The translations under genes were made by a program, and so were the position numbers. A model generated the notes under the pieces. That model made no database searches. It saw nothing but the letters and a program-made list of their open reading frames with translations, and was not told where the DNA came from. Source: Nostoc sp. CHAB 5824 (GTDB lineage Bacteria; Cyanobacteriota; Cyanobacteriia; Cyanobacteriales; Nostocaceae). Taken from it: a DNA stretch of 64,000 bases. Shown piece after piece: positions 52,919 through 63,100 of this stretch; position 1 is the stretch's first letter, and each line of letters begins with the position of its first letter. The DNA lies in contig NZ_JAIVFT010000015.1 in the NCBI RefSeq assembly GCF_020829665.1, forward strand, positions 1 through 64,000. Direction: 5' to 3'.

Positions 52919-53722
52919 CTATTTGAAGTCATCTATTACTTTTTCTAAATACTTGGTGGAGGCAGCTTCTGCTTGAGAGCGGATAATCAACTCTGGTATT
53001 GTTAATGTAGAGCGAAGCTGGCAGTAAAAGTGAATGGTATGTTGAAGCGATCGCGCAATTTCCTCTTGGTCATGTTTAGTGGGAATAGTCTGTCGAAAAT
53101 CATTCACATAAGATGGAATTTCTCTTTCCAAATTTCTCACACCGCGTGGAAGCAGTCCAGCTTGCACCTTGGCTAATGGAGCTAGAACTTGCCCACGCAG
53201 AAAAGAAAGAAAATCAATGACTTCAAAAAGTTCACCTCTTCCTAATTTAGTTGCACTGTAGTGTACCCACACCCAGAAGCGGTCTTCAATCCATTGCGGG
53301 TCAAAAGGTGGATAATTCTGTGGATTATCTGAAACAGCTAACGTTAATAAATTTCCCCGCTCCCATAGAATAATAGGATTTTCTACCCGGTCTGTTTGAA
53401 AATCTTGTAAAAGCAAAAACTTCAAATCAACGTGTACGAGAGGGCTGTCATAAAGACAGATTAACAATCTGGGTTCGCCGACGTGTTCACCGGTAAAAGC
53501 TGCTAGCAGTTTTCCTAGTTTGCTGGCTAAAAGCTGACGCTCTTTTAAAACTTGCTGATAATGAACATCATCTACAACAATAATGAGATCCAGGTCGGAA
53601 TACTCATCCATTTCTCCACTCAAATAGGAACCACCTATGGCTACGCCCATTAAACGGTCATCCGTCTTCAACTTTGCCAGAATTTGCTCTAAAAGCTTTC
53701 GTTGTGGTTCAGGAACAGGCAT
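52919..53722 (-). CDS. nucleotidyltransferase-domain protein
   Basis: This is a 267-residue protein with the nucleotidyltransferase core IGGSYLSGEMDEYSDLDL (GS...D-x-D), the metal- and nucleotide-binding site of the Pol-beta superfamily. The C-terminal part is helical and resembles the four-helix bundles (HEPN/DUF4111-like) fused to such domains. Relatives include aminoglycoside nucleotidyltransferase-like proteins and MNT antitoxins, but the partner needed for a toxin-antitoxin pair is absent. Function unknown. Confidence 0.8.
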   Translation of the reverse strand: MPVPEPQRKLLEQILAKLKTDDRLMGVAIGGSYLSGEMDEYSDLDLIIVVDDVHYQQVLKERQLLASKLGKLLAAFTGEHVGEPRLLICLYDSPLVHVDLKFLLLQDFQTDRVENPIILWERGNLLTLAVSDNPQNYPPFDPQWIEDRFWVWVHYSATKLGRGELFEVIDFLSFLRGQVLAPLAKVQAGLLPRGVRNLEREIPSYVNDFRQTIPTKHDQEEIARSLQHTIHFYCQLRSTLTIPELIIRSQAEAASTKYLEKVIDDFK

Positions 53723-53824
53723 ACTATCTCTAATTTAATATAGCGATCGCGATAATGTGTTTGTCCCAAAATAGTACTCAGGCAGTCAAGGAAACAGATG
53801 TCTTGATTACAGGTTAGAACCTTG

Positions 53825-53986
53825 TTGGCACAAGACAAGCAGATAAAAGCGATCGCCCTGACTGCCTACGCCAAAGAGATGAATCAGCAACAAGCACTAA
53901 AAGCAGGTTTCCACAAGTACATCTCTAGGCCAGTAGAGCCAAGGACGTTAGTGCAAGCAATCTCTAGCCTGGTTCAGTCTACTTAG
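53825..53986 (+). pseudogene. 3' fragment of a response-regulator receiver domain
   Basis: A 53-codon stretch after the TTG at 53825 translates as IKAIALTAYAKEMNQQQALK, then AGFHKYISRPVEPRTLVQAI, ending QST and a stop. That is the C-terminal third of a CheY-like domain with the switch Thr (LTAYA) and the conserved Lys replaced by Arg (SRPVEP). No upstream half with the Asp is present in any frame nearby, so it is a remnant, probably of a hybrid kinase. Confidence 0.7.
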
Positions 53987-54009
53987 CTCTAAATTTCTTT
54001 TCAACTAGT

Positions 54010-54825
54010 TTACAATTCTTCTGCTTGGGGAAGCGGGAAGATTTCACCAGCCAAGTAAGCTTGAAAGTGCTTTTGGAAGTACAACCAGGAAGTCATATCT
54101 TCTCCATCTATCAATGCCTTTGGGGCTTTTTTATATAGAGGAATACGGTTATTAATTTCGTCTTGCAGCAGTGGAGGCAGTTCTGTTAAACCATTGACTT
54201 TGCTACCAACAGCACTGTAGATTAATTGACCGGGGCGATCGCCCATTTTCATCCAGGGAAGCCATTGACCAATCCTATCCCAACTCAGTTTGAGTTGAGA
54301 AACTGAGGAAAGTGCTGTGTCGAATAAATCTGCGGTTGGCACAGTTAATTTAAACAATTCCGCTGCCTGATAAATTGGATTTGGGCTGTATTCGGCAAAT
54401 TTTGGCTCGTCTGCTAAAGGATTGGGGTAATAAGGAAATATATCAAAAACGAAGGTTGTGCTGTCACCATCTACTTGTGCGGGAAAATTCCCTTTAAACT
54501 TCCCCTGCACTGGATTATTGGCAACGTGGATTACCGGAACTGTCTCGCCTGTCCAAGGATTCTCCCATTTGGACAAAACTTCATCTGTTTGTGGATTAAG
54601 GTAGTAAGTCAGTTCCCTGGAAGTAAAATCCCAGCTACCCTCTGCTGTGGGAATACACCTGCTAACACTCAATCCCAGCATCTTGAACAGGAGTTGTCTT
54701 TTCTCACCGGGGACAAAGGCGTAAATTTTACCTTTCCAAACCAGGAAAGTGGATTCGCTAGGGTCGAGGGAAGAACGAGTTTTAACCCAGTGTTGGGCTT
54801 CAAGTTCTTGAATTTGGGCAACCAT
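54010..54825 (-). CDS. DUF1838 family protein
   Basis: This is a 271-residue protein that fits DUF1838, a family of unknown function in cyanobacteria and some other bacteria. Visible family features are VWKGKIYAFVPGEKRQLLF, ELTYYLNPQTDEVLSKWENP, SWDRIGQWLPWMKMGDRPGQ and DGEDMTSWLYFQKHF. No signal peptide, membrane helix or catalytic motif is seen. It is a single gene. Confidence 0.85.
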   Translation of the reverse strand: MVAQIQELEAQHWVKTRSSLDPSESTFLVWKGKIYAFVPGEKRQLLFKMLGLSVSRCIPTAEGSWDFTSRELTYYLNPQTDEVLSKWENPWTGETVPVIHVANNPVQGKFKGNFPAQVDGDSTTFVFDIFPYYPNPLADEPKFAEYSPNPIYQAAELFKLTVPTADLFDTALSSVSQLKLSWDRIGQWLPWMKMGDRPGQLIYSAVGSKVNGLTELPPLLQDEINNRIPLYKKAPKALIDGEDMTSWLYFQKHFQAYLAGEIFPLPQAEEL

Positions 54826-54870
54826 CTAAAGTATCTTTAATATTTGGATAACAAAAGAATAAGCTAATTT

Positions 54871-54905
54871 AGTCATTAGTCATTAGTCGTTAGTCATTAG
54901 TCATT
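54871..54905. repeat. STRR array (AGTCATT heptamers)
   Basis: Tandem AGTCATT and AGTCGTT heptamers lie in the spacer upstream of the DUF1838 gene, beside small repeats of the TTCTCTACGAGAGGC kind (54925-55005). Confidence 0.7.
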
Positions 54906-55030
54906 CTTTACCAATGCCCAATACTTCTCTACGAGAGGCTGCACCAACGGCTTCTCGTAGAGACACTACGCGTTAGCGGAGCTTTCGTAGCGATACGCTC
55001 AGTACAAGTGCCCAATGCCCCATGCCCAGT

Positions 55031-55723
55031 TTAATTAAATTCTGGTGAAAACTCTTCTGTGCAATATTTCAATTGTTGGAAGAATAGCTTGAGTTTCTGT
55101 TCATCTAAGTTGCCATTGGTGCGAACGGCGCTACACAAATCAAGCCCGAAAGGAGCAACTTGTTTGACTGCGATCGCAACATTTTCAGGTTTCAGCCCTC
55201 CAGCTAAGAAAATTGGCACGTTAACCTGCTCACGGATTTTAGCGCTCAAATTCCAGTCGTGTAAGCGTCCTGTGCCGCCCAACTCTTTAATTAGCAGTGA
55301 TTGATTGCCGGAGTCTAGTAGAATTGCATCTACGTAGGGAGCTACGCTGATTGCCTCGTCTAGAGATTTTTCTGTAATGACGTGAACTACTTGGACAATC
55401 GAGATCCCAGGTAAGGCATCTCGTATATCTTGATAGCTTCCTGATTCTAGGCGATCGCAGATTTGCACAGTATTTGTCCGACAGCGCCTCAACTGCTGAA
55501 TAATTTCTTGAGCATCAAGGCTTGAAGTAAGTAAAAAAGTAGCGATCGGGGGTGGCACACAAGCAGCAATTTTCGCAATTAGTTCTTCAGAAATGATACC
55601 GGGGCCACTTGGCATCTGAGAAACCAAACCGAGGGCAGATGCACCACAACGAATGGCAATCCATGCTTCTTCTATGCTGCTAATACAGCAAATTTTGACT
55701 CTTGGGTTTGCTGTTCTTTCCAT
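55031..55723 (-). CDS. divergent phosphoribosylanthranilate isomerase-like protein (TrpF family)
   Basis: This is a 230-residue TIM barrel. VKICCISSIEEAW corresponds to the TrpF VKICGITRPED start, with the catalytic Cys retained and the following Gly replaced by Cys. AILLDS keeps the catalytic Asp, GGTGRLHDW and FLAGGLKPENVAIAV match conserved TrpF loops, and FGLDLCSAVRTNGNLDEQK matches the phosphate-binding end. The VQLHGDE strand is changed to VQICDRLE. TrpF converts phosphoribosylanthranilate in tryptophan synthesis. The loop changes leave the exact activity uncertain, and no trp gene is adjacent. Confidence 0.75.
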   Translation of the reverse strand: MERTANPRVKICCISSIEEAWIAIRCGASALGLVSQMPSGPGIISEELIAKIAACVPPPIATFLLTSSLDAQEIIQQLRRCRTNTVQICDRLESGSYQDIRDALPGISIVQVVHVITEKSLDEAISVAPYVDAILLDSGNQSLLIKELGGTGRLHDWNLSAKIREQVNVPIFLAGGLKPENVAIAVKQVAPFGLDLCSAVRTNGNLDEQKLKLFFQQLKYCTEEFSPEFN

Positions 55724-55893
55724 TCTTTATTAACTCCGAAAGCGCCAGTCCCTTAAAAGTAGCTGACAAAAACGGCAACATCTAAATTTAGAATAAGCCC
55801 TGAAGCTGATAGTTTAAAGGAAAGGAGGCAGGGGGCAGGGAGCAGGGGGCAGGGGGGGTAGAAGGGCAGAAGAAATATATTTTGGAATGCAAC

Positions 55894-56072
55894 AATGAGC
55901 CTTTGAACTCCGTTAACGAGTCTTTAATACTCGTGAATGAGTCTTTGAACTCCGTTAATGAGTCTTTTAGCTCCATTAATGAGTCTTTAATATTCGCCGA
56001 CGAGTCTTTTAGCTCCATTAATGAGTCTTTGATACTCATTAATGAGGCTTATAACTCCATTAATGAGTCTTT
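55894..56072. repeat. 21-bp tandem repeats (GTTAATGAGTCTTTGAACTCC-like)
   Basis: Eight or nine diverged units of about 21 bases share the words TTAATGAGTCTTT and ACTCC. Several frames are open on both strands (NESLxxV- or IKDSLxE-type heptads), but no gene is supported. The same words (CTCATTAATGAG) occur in the 42-bp array at 32941. Confidence 0.85.
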
Positions 56073-56074
56073 GA

Positions 56075-56202
56075 TAAGCTATTACGCTTTTAAATTACAC
56101 AGTTACTTCCTAAGTTCATTGACTGCTGACGGTTAACTGTCAACAGTCAACAGTCAACAGCCAACACCAAAAGATGTGCAAGTTAAATGCGCGACAGCTT
56201 AC
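56075..56202 (+). mobile_element. 128-bp dispersed element, copy 1
   Basis: The element runs from TAAGCTATTACGC to GCGACAGCTTAC and contains a heptamer array (GTTAACTGTCAACAG). The inverted copy is at 63451-63578. Ends TAAGCT and AGCTTA are complementary. The copies differ in heptamer number and in a small AAATTT insertion. Confidence 0.8.
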
Positions 56203-56300
56203 TCATTAATGAGTCTTTGATACTCGTGAACAAGCATAAAAACTCCACTCTTTTGCGCCATGCCCCATGCCCCATGCCCAATGCCCAATGCCTTTATCAA

Positions 56301-57485
56301 TTAAACTGGTTCAGAAAATTGCTCATCCAGACGGCGAAACAAAAACACCCAAAGAGGCAGGGAACTATTAATCGCAATTAGTCGTACTAAATGACCAGTT
56401 GTGACAATTTCAACATTATGATTCAATGCCAGTGAAACCAGGATCATTTCTGCTGATCCTCCTGGTGCTGTGACTAAAAGACAGGTTAACCAGTCCCAAG
56501 AGGTTAATTGCATAGCAAGTATAGCAGCGATCGCTCCGGCTACGAGGGTCATTCCCACTGACATCAAGGCATAGGCGACAGTCAGCTTCCTAAAGTTGGG
56601 TTTGTCTCCCCAATACTCGCCAATAGTAATTCCCAAGAGCATTTGACCCAATAAGTTTATTATTGGCGGCGGACTAAAGCTAATATCACCCACAAAAGGC
56701 AGCCAATGTAGCAAAGGATTAAACCCGATACCAATCAACAATGCACCAAAGAAATCGCCAGCGGGAATTTTAAATAATATAGCTGGATAAACTACTAATC
56801 CAGTAATTACCAGTATTAACAAGAGTAATTCTAATTGAGATGGATCGAAATTGAGCCAAGCAGCATTGATTGGAAGTGTTTGTGGATAGTAATTACCAGC
56901 TGATGTTCTAGCGATGAAGGGAATTAGAACAACTACAGAGGTGACGCGAATCGCCTGAACTAGGGCAACCAAGCTCACATTTTTATTGTAATCGGCGGCG
57001 ATCGCTGCCATAATTCCGACACCACCAGGAACTGTAGCCAGCATTGCTGTCAATAGGTTAGTTTTGCTGAGGCGCGAGTAAATGTAACCGATACAGCTTC
57101 CAGTCAGCAGCAAAAACAAGGTCAGAAAAATAAAGATGGGAATACCAGAAGCAACACTAGCTAGATTACCGTGGGCATTGGAAGCGCCGACAGTTAAGCC
57201 TACAAGTGCCATTCCCACTTTTCTCGCAGTGCGGTTAGGTTGGGGGGAATATTGATAAAAAATTCGACACCCTTGAAGAACCACTGTACCAGCAGCAATC
57301 CCGCCAAATATCCAGGCAATCCTGCCAATTTGAAACTTTGCCAGGAGTAAACCCAGAGGTAATGCCAGAAGCATTTCCAAAACGAGGACAATTAGTTGCT
57401 TGGCAAATAGCTGTTGTTTGGGAACAAGAGGATTTTCATGAGTGTGTTCTTCCAGGCTGGGAGCAACACTTAGGCTTTGATTCAT
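56301..57485 (-). CDS. AbrB-family membrane transporter-like protein
   Basis: This is a 394-residue polytopic membrane protein with about ten helices in two homologous halves (for example LLAMLATVPGGVGIMAAIAA and CLLVTAPGGSAEMILVSLAL), the hallmark APGG-type loops of the AbrB duplication family. Despite the name this family is unrelated to the AbrB DNA-binding regulators. Members are presumed transporters with no settled substrate. No signal for operon structure is seen; STRR repeats lie downstream. Confidence 0.85.
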   Translation of the reverse strand: MNQSLSVAPSLEEHTHENPLVPKQQLFAKQLIVLVLEMLLALPLGLLLAKFQIGRIAWIFGGIAAGTVVLQGCRIFYQYSPQPNRTARKVGMALVGLTVGASNAHGNLASVASGIPIFIFLTLFLLLTGSCIGYIYSRLSKTNLLTAMLATVPGGVGIMAAIAADYNKNVSLVALVQAIRVTSVVVLIPFIARTSAGNYYPQTLPINAAWLNFDPSQLELLLLILVITGLVVYPAILFKIPAGDFFGALLIGIGFNPLLHWLPFVGDISFSPPPIINLLGQMLLGITIGEYWGDKPNFRKLTVAYALMSVGMTLVAGAIAAILAMQLTSWDWLTCLLVTAPGGSAEMILVSLALNHNVEIVTTGHLVRLIAINSSLPLWVFLFRRLDEQFSEPV

Positions 57486-57638
57486 CGATACAAGCTTTTT
57501 TATTAATTTAACTTATGTACTTAAGCTAATAATGCGGATCGCACAAGATAACTAGGTCTAAATTTACCGCGTGTTCCATTCAAACAAGAATGCCTATAGA
57601 GCAATACGCTTGATGTTAGTGATATTTGGCTTTGGAAC

Positions 57639-57700
57639 ATCCCCCCTTGGAAAGGATTGCTCTAATTTCCCTCCTTTTTAAGGAGGGTTAGGGAGGATCA
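57639..57700. repeat. GATCC-type hairpin repeat
   Basis: ATCCCCCCTTGG and AATTTCCCTCC face TAAGGAGGGTTAGGGAGGAT, of the same family as 26549, 33233 and 43673. It is followed at 57738-57764 by a GTAGGGGC-type palindrome (TAGGGACACAATA and TATTGTGCCCCTA). Confidence 0.7.
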
Positions 57701-57799
57701 AGCCTTAACCCAAGCATATTGGCCTATAGATAGAGGATAGGGACACAATAATATTGTGCCCCTACAAATAATTTGTATTTCTTTCAATGCTTGAGCCGT

Positions 57800-58138
57800 T
57801 TAATCTTCGTCAAGGGCTGGGAAAGCTTCTTCAAGCTGCCATAACCTATCTTTATTTTCAACGAACCAAATACGAGTTTCTGGAGTTAATTTACTCCAAA
57901 TGACTTCAACAGGGATGTGAGGAGATGCATATTGGTACTGCTGACCAAGTGATTTGAGATTGTCTGCCACATCATGGGGAATTCCGAATTGTTCCCAGTC
58001 AACTGTGATATTTCTTCCCGAAACTCCTGCTGTGGGGTCGAAAATCAATTGTGCTGATCTGATTAAATCAGCAAAGTGTTTCGGTTTGAGTTTGGTAATC
58101 TCCTGAATTTGGAGTGATTCGTTATACTCTTGAGACAT
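57800..58138 (-). CDS. small unrecognised cyanobacterial protein
   Basis: This is a 112-residue acidic, soluble protein with no known motif; helical segments alternate with a Trp-containing C-terminus (ETRIWFVENKDRLWQLEEAF). There is no signal peptide and no cysteine. Spacers of about 190 bases downstream toward repeats and upstream toward the Rieske gene isolate it. Base composition and length look like a genuine gene. Confidence 0.6.
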   Translation of the reverse strand: MSQEYNESLQIQEITKLKPKHFADLIRSAQLIFDPTAGVSGRNITVDWEQFGIPHDVADNLKSLGQQYQYASPHIPVEVIWSKLTPETRIWFVENKDRLWQLEEAFPALDED

Positions 58139-58329
58139 TATCGCCGCAGTGGTAAAGATTAGTGGTGTTTGAACTTACTGCCAGAGATTTTGATCCCAAT
58201 ATTTTTACTTTAGCGCAGAGCCACTAACTTCATCATGACTAAAATTATGGATTAGAGATTAAGTGTTAGGAAGAATTTAGATTTTAGCCCCCAGTACCTA
58301 GTCCCAAATCCCAGTCTCCAGTCTCTATT

Positions 58330-59685
58330 TTAATGACGAGTGTAGGAACGTTCAAAGTGAGTTTTGAGTGTCTGAGCCATAGCGGACATTGCAACTGCTG
58401 CTACAGAAAGGGATATTGCAGCTATTCTGATTTTAAAATCATCTGCAATTATCGCTACAGCAGCTAGAGCGATCGCTACCCCTATACAGCTTTGTTTTAC
58501 CCTATTTGTCACTTGATAAGCTTGATTACAGGAATGACAAATAAGTGTATGTTGCGAGAATCGGTCTAACGCGATCAACTTTTGATCGGACTCGCTACTA
58601 CCAACATTTTTTGAGGTGGAATAACCTTGATAAAATGGCAAAGATGACCCAAATTTATCTAGCCACTTGCGATACTCAACCACCAAAGTATCAGATGTTT
58701 TGAGCGGTAAATAGACTTCTTTGAGATTTTGTCTCAAACGCTCAATTTGTGCTTTTTGTTCAACGACTAATTGCAAATCACCTTCTAAGATTTTGTTTCT
58801 TATTAAAATGTGATCTAACCAAGGAGGCATCAGCTTAATTTTTTTGGTAAAAAAGCTACCATAATTTCTGATGAGAATCCGACATCTATTTTTACTTAGT
58901 GGAATTGAATACAAGGCTGTGCCACCAAACGTACCTTGTTGTTGATTACCAAATTTGTAATGAATTAAATTAGGAGCAATGAAATCTAATGAAATCCAAG
59001 GCTGATTGGGTGTCCGTGTTCGCCGCCACCTTCCCTTAATTCCCTGAATGTTGCTGTCAATGACTTCTAGTTCCAGCGCTTGGGCATCTTTTCGACTTCC
59101 CATGATGCCATCATGGCTGATTGGAACATGAGCCGGGTCAATAATGTTTTCAATAAAATAGCTTTGGTCGTAAGGTAGGTCACGCATATAGTCTAAGTTG
59201 AAGCATTCCGGCTTATCCCAATCTGGTAGAGATGGAATTAGCTCATCAATAGCCGTTTCAGCTTCCGCTGCCCACATCCAAATGATACCTTTACGTTCCA
59301 AGACTTTAAAAGATGATACACAAGCATTTACCGGAATTTTGGCATCGGTTGGTAACTGGGGAATGTGCAGACATTTACCATTATTGCCAAACTGCCAACC
59401 GTGGTATGAGCATTCTATTTTGCCGTCAATAATTTGTCCATCAGAAAGTCTAGCTGCACGGTGGGGACAACGATCTGTTAAACAAACAAGCTGTCCATTT
59501 TGGTCTTTGAACAAAACGAAGGGTTCTTCATATAACGAAAAACTATAAGGACGATTTGTAGGCAAATCTTGCAGAAAACAGACAGGATACCAAGATTGTC
59601 TCCAGTTAAATTCTTGCTTATTCTCAGGTGTTTCAAAGGTAGAAGTCGTTGGTGTCGCCTGTAGTGTCTCTGTTTCTAATGACAT
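58330..59685 (-). CDS. pheophorbide a oxygenase-like Rieske oxygenase
   Basis: This is a 451-residue membrane-associated Rieske non-heme oxygenase. The Rieske cluster ligands are in CPHRAARLSDG and CSYHGWQF. The mononuclear iron site is in IENIIDPAHVPISHDG. A C-terminal C-x2-C (CHSC) and two final membrane helices (about 400-440) are typical of the PaO/TIC55/PTC52/Lls1 group. In plants PaO opens the chlorophyll ring; cyanobacterial homologues exist with less certain roles. GGAGAG lies before ATG 59685. A ferredoxin partner is not adjacent. Confidence 0.9.
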   Translation of the reverse strand: MSLETETLQATPTTSTFETPENKQEFNWRQSWYPVCFLQDLPTNRPYSFSLYEEPFVLFKDQNGQLVCLTDRCPHRAARLSDGQIIDGKIECSYHGWQFGNNGKCLHIPQLPTDAKIPVNACVSSFKVLERKGIIWMWAAEAETAIDELIPSLPDWDKPECFNLDYMRDLPYDQSYFIENIIDPAHVPISHDGIMGSRKDAQALELEVIDSNIQGIKGRWRRTRTPNQPWISLDFIAPNLIHYKFGNQQQGTFGGTALYSIPLSKNRCRILIRNYGSFFTKKIKLMPPWLDHILIRNKILEGDLQLVVEQKAQIERLRQNLKEVYLPLKTSDTLVVEYRKWLDKFGSSLPFYQGYSTSKNVGSSESDQKLIALDRFSQHTLICHSCNQAYQVTNRVKQSCIGVAIALAAVAIIADDFKIRIAAISLSVAAVAMSAMAQTLKTHFERSYTRH

Positions 59686-59758
59686 ACTTCTCTCCAGGTT
59701 TCGATGATTTTATACCTTTGTATTAGCAAATGCTTATAGCAGTTTCTATTAAAATACA

Positions 59759-59974
59759 TTACAACATCATATCGTGAAGGGGAGCATCCCATTTTTGCCT
59801 GTATGAGTTAACCCAATCCACAAGGGATTGATAATCGTCAAAACAAGCTCCATAGTAAACATCACCTAAGCCTACCGCTGCTTTAGAAGACTTATGTGTA
59901 TAGCGTAGATCCAAACCAGGGGGACAAGAAAAATAACCCATGCCCAATATCCCATGCCTGAAATGGTTAAACAA
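59759..59974 (-). CDS. questionable small ORF with repeat-derived part
   Basis: A 71-residue frame whose C-terminal half (DVYYGACFDDYQSLVDWVNS) looks protein-like. Part of its middle (KSSKAAVG) comes from the CTTTAGAAGACTTRTGTGTA repeat also seen at 26644. A short direct repeat, GGGGGACAAG (about 59920 and 59993), lies in and next to it. No ribosome site is seen. It may be a remnant. Confidence 0.2.
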   Translation of the reverse strand: MFNHFRHGILGMGYFSCPPGLDLRYTHKSSKAAVGLGDVYYGACFDDYQSLVDWVNSYRQKWDAPLHDMML

Positions 59975-60106
59975 TACTTGCCCAAACCGGGGGACAAGGA
60001 AAATAACCCATGCCTAATCCCTAATATCTAACATTAAGCCTGATAAATCCTTATATTAATAACAAGCTACTCCGTTCGTAACCAGTATTAAACTTTCCCT
60101 GGATTT

Positions 60107-63100
60107 ATGTTTGTCAATACCTTCATAAAACGTCCAGTCCTGACGACGGTCTGTACGTTCATTATTTTGCTGCTGGGAAGCATCTGTATTCCGATCCTAC
60201 CGATTTCTCAGCTACCAGACCTCGCGCCAGTGCAAATCACCGTTAGCTCCAACAATATTGGTGCGGATGCTCAAACAACAGAAAGCACTGTCACCAATAT
60301 CATTGAGCGACAAATTAATGGTGTTAAAGATGTATCTTATATATCTTCTAATACGGGTAATGATGGTTCCAGCAATATAACTGTCTCCTTTCCAACTAAT
60401 GTTAATAGCGATATTGCTCAAGTAAACGTTCAAAATAAAGAAGCGCTTGCTTCACCTCAACTGCCAGATACTATTCAACGAACAGGTGTCACCGTTGAAA
60501 CGGCATCGAGCAGTCTCCTTCTCGTCTATGGGTTTTACTCAGATAATAATGAGTATGACAACATTTTTATCAGCAACTATGTCGATCTGTATATTCTCGA
60601 TCAGATCAAACGGCTTCCTGGTGTAGGAAGTGCCAGGGTTTTTGGGGAGCGCAAATATGCCATGCGTCTTTGGCTCGATCCCAACAAGCTTGCCCAACAT
60701 CAACTAACTCCTCAAGATGTGACAACTGCCCTGCAAGAACAAAATATTCAGGTGGGTGCAGGGGCAATTGGTAAGGAACCAGCACCAGATAATCAAAGCT
60801 TTGAATTTGCTTTACGAGCAAGCAGTCGATTTAAAGATGCGGCTGAATTTGAGGACATGGTGCTGAAGGTGGGTCAAGGTGGTACTAATAGCACCCTAGT
60901 TAAGGTTAGAGATGTTGGTCGAGTTGAACTAGGAGCAGAGAATTATCTCGCAGATGCCAAATTCACCATCCCAGGAAATGCTCCCAAGGCAGCCGTGGGT
61001 TTGGGGATATATCAACTTCCGGGTAGTAATGCCCTGGACGTTGCTCATGCTGTTGAAGAACAGGTGAGTACGCTAGAGAAAAGTTTTCCACCTGGACTAA
61101 AAGCACAGTTAGCATTTGATACCACTCCATTTGTAGAAATTTCTTTAGAAGAAGTTCTGCACACTCTGGTTGAGGCTATTATCCTAGTGGTGTTGGTAAT
61201 TTTTGTCTTTTTGCAAGACTGGCGCACCACGATTATTCCCACTGTTGCGATCCCCGTTTCTCTAGTTGGAACATGTGCGGCTCTTTTGGTTTTAGGATTT
61301 CAAATTAATACACTGACCTTATTTGGTTTTGTTCTAGCGATCGGTATCGTCGTTGATGATGCCATTATTGTAGTGGAGGCAGTTGCAGTCAAACTAGAGC
61401 AGGGCATGAGGCCCTTTCAGGCAGCTGTTGAAGCCATGAAAGAGTTAACCGGGGCAATCATTGCCACTTCACTTGTACTCATGGCAGTATTTATTCCCGT
61501 TGCATTCATTCCGGGCACTACAGGGATTGTCTACAAACAATTTGCGTTAACCGTTGCTTGCTCCATTGCCATCTCGACCTTCAACGCCTTAACCTTCTCT
61601 CCGAGTATGGCAGCCATCCTCATGCGCCCTGCTCAGACTCCACGGGGCCCTTTGGGCTGGTTTTTTACGCAGTTTAATCGGGGATTTTCCTGGTTTACGC
61701 GGCGATATGTCGGGTTTGTTAGCTACCTTACCCATGTCAAGCCGATTGTAGTTGGGGTTTTCATTACTGGTTTAGTAGCAACGGTTTTGATGTATAGAGC
61801 AGTGCCTACCGGATTTATCCCAGAGGAGGATCAGGGTTACTTCTTTGTAATTGTCCAGGGGCCTGACGGGGTTTCTTTGAAATACACCGAATCTGTCATG
61901 GATCGGGTTGTCAAAGAAGTAACATCGGCTCCCGAAGTTAGAGCTAGTTTTATGATCAGTGGCTTTGGTTTCGATGGCAATGCTTCTAATTTAGGCATTG
62001 CCTTTGCTAACCTGAAACCCTGGAAAGAGAGAACTGAAGAATCTCAATCTGTCTATGGCATACTTCAGAGACTGAACCAAAAGCTTTCTACAATTACAGA
62101 AGCTAGAGCGATCGCTGTGAATGCTCCTCCGGTTAGAGGGTTAAGTAGTACAGGTGGTTTTGAGTTTATCATTCAAGACCGAACCGGAAGTGCGCCAATT
62201 GAAACCCTGGTTGAGACTGCTCAAAAACTCATTGCAGCCGCAAATAAAAAGCCTGTTTTACAACGAGTCTTCACTCAGTTCACCGCAGACACTCCCCAAT
62301 TTGACATTCAGGTAAACCGCAACCAAGCTAAAGCTCTCAACGTCGAGATTAACGATATCTTTGGAGCTTTGCAAACTTACTTAGGGTCGCAATATGTGAA
62401 TAACTTTGTCCAGGGACAGCGACAGTATCGAGTATATGTCCAAGCAGATGGAGTTTTCCGCTCTAATCCAGATGATATTGGCAAGTTATATGTTCGATCT
62501 GCAAGTGGGGCGATGATTCCTTTGAGCAGCCTGGTGAGAGTTACTCCCTTTGTGGGGCCGAAAACCGTCTCCCATTACAACTTGTACAGGTCAATCAAAG
62601 TACAGGGCGCTCCTGCTCCCGGTTCGAGTTCTGGAGAAGCAATTAAAGCGATGGAGGAAGTAGCAGCAGAGGTGTTACCTCAAGGATTTGGTTACGAGTG
62701 GACAGGGACTTATCTCCAGGAGAAGACATCTGGGGGAGCTACGGGCTTGATTTTTGCTTTAGCGATCGTTATTGTCTTTCTGGTACTGTCAGCTCAGTAT
62801 GAAAGCTACATTGACCCGATCATTATTTTGCTGACAGTTCCCCTAGCAGTCTTGGGAGCAATGACGGCGATTTGGCTACGTTCCAATATTTTCATGGCAG
62901 GTAGCCTTTTCCCCAAAGTGGTGGATGATATCTATTGCCAGGTAGGTTTGGTAACTTTGATTGGTCTAGCCGCAAAGAACGCGATTTTAGTTGTGGAATT
63001 TGCCAATCAGCTGCATGAGCAGGGCATGAGCTACACGCGGGCGGCGGTGAAAGCGGGGGAAGAACGTCTACGACCCATCTTAATGACTTCCTTTGCAGCG

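Noticed and set aside
52919..53722. Toxin-antitoxin pair with the nucleotidyltransferase
   Set aside because: No HEPN-type small partner gene lies next to it; the C-terminal helices are in the same protein.
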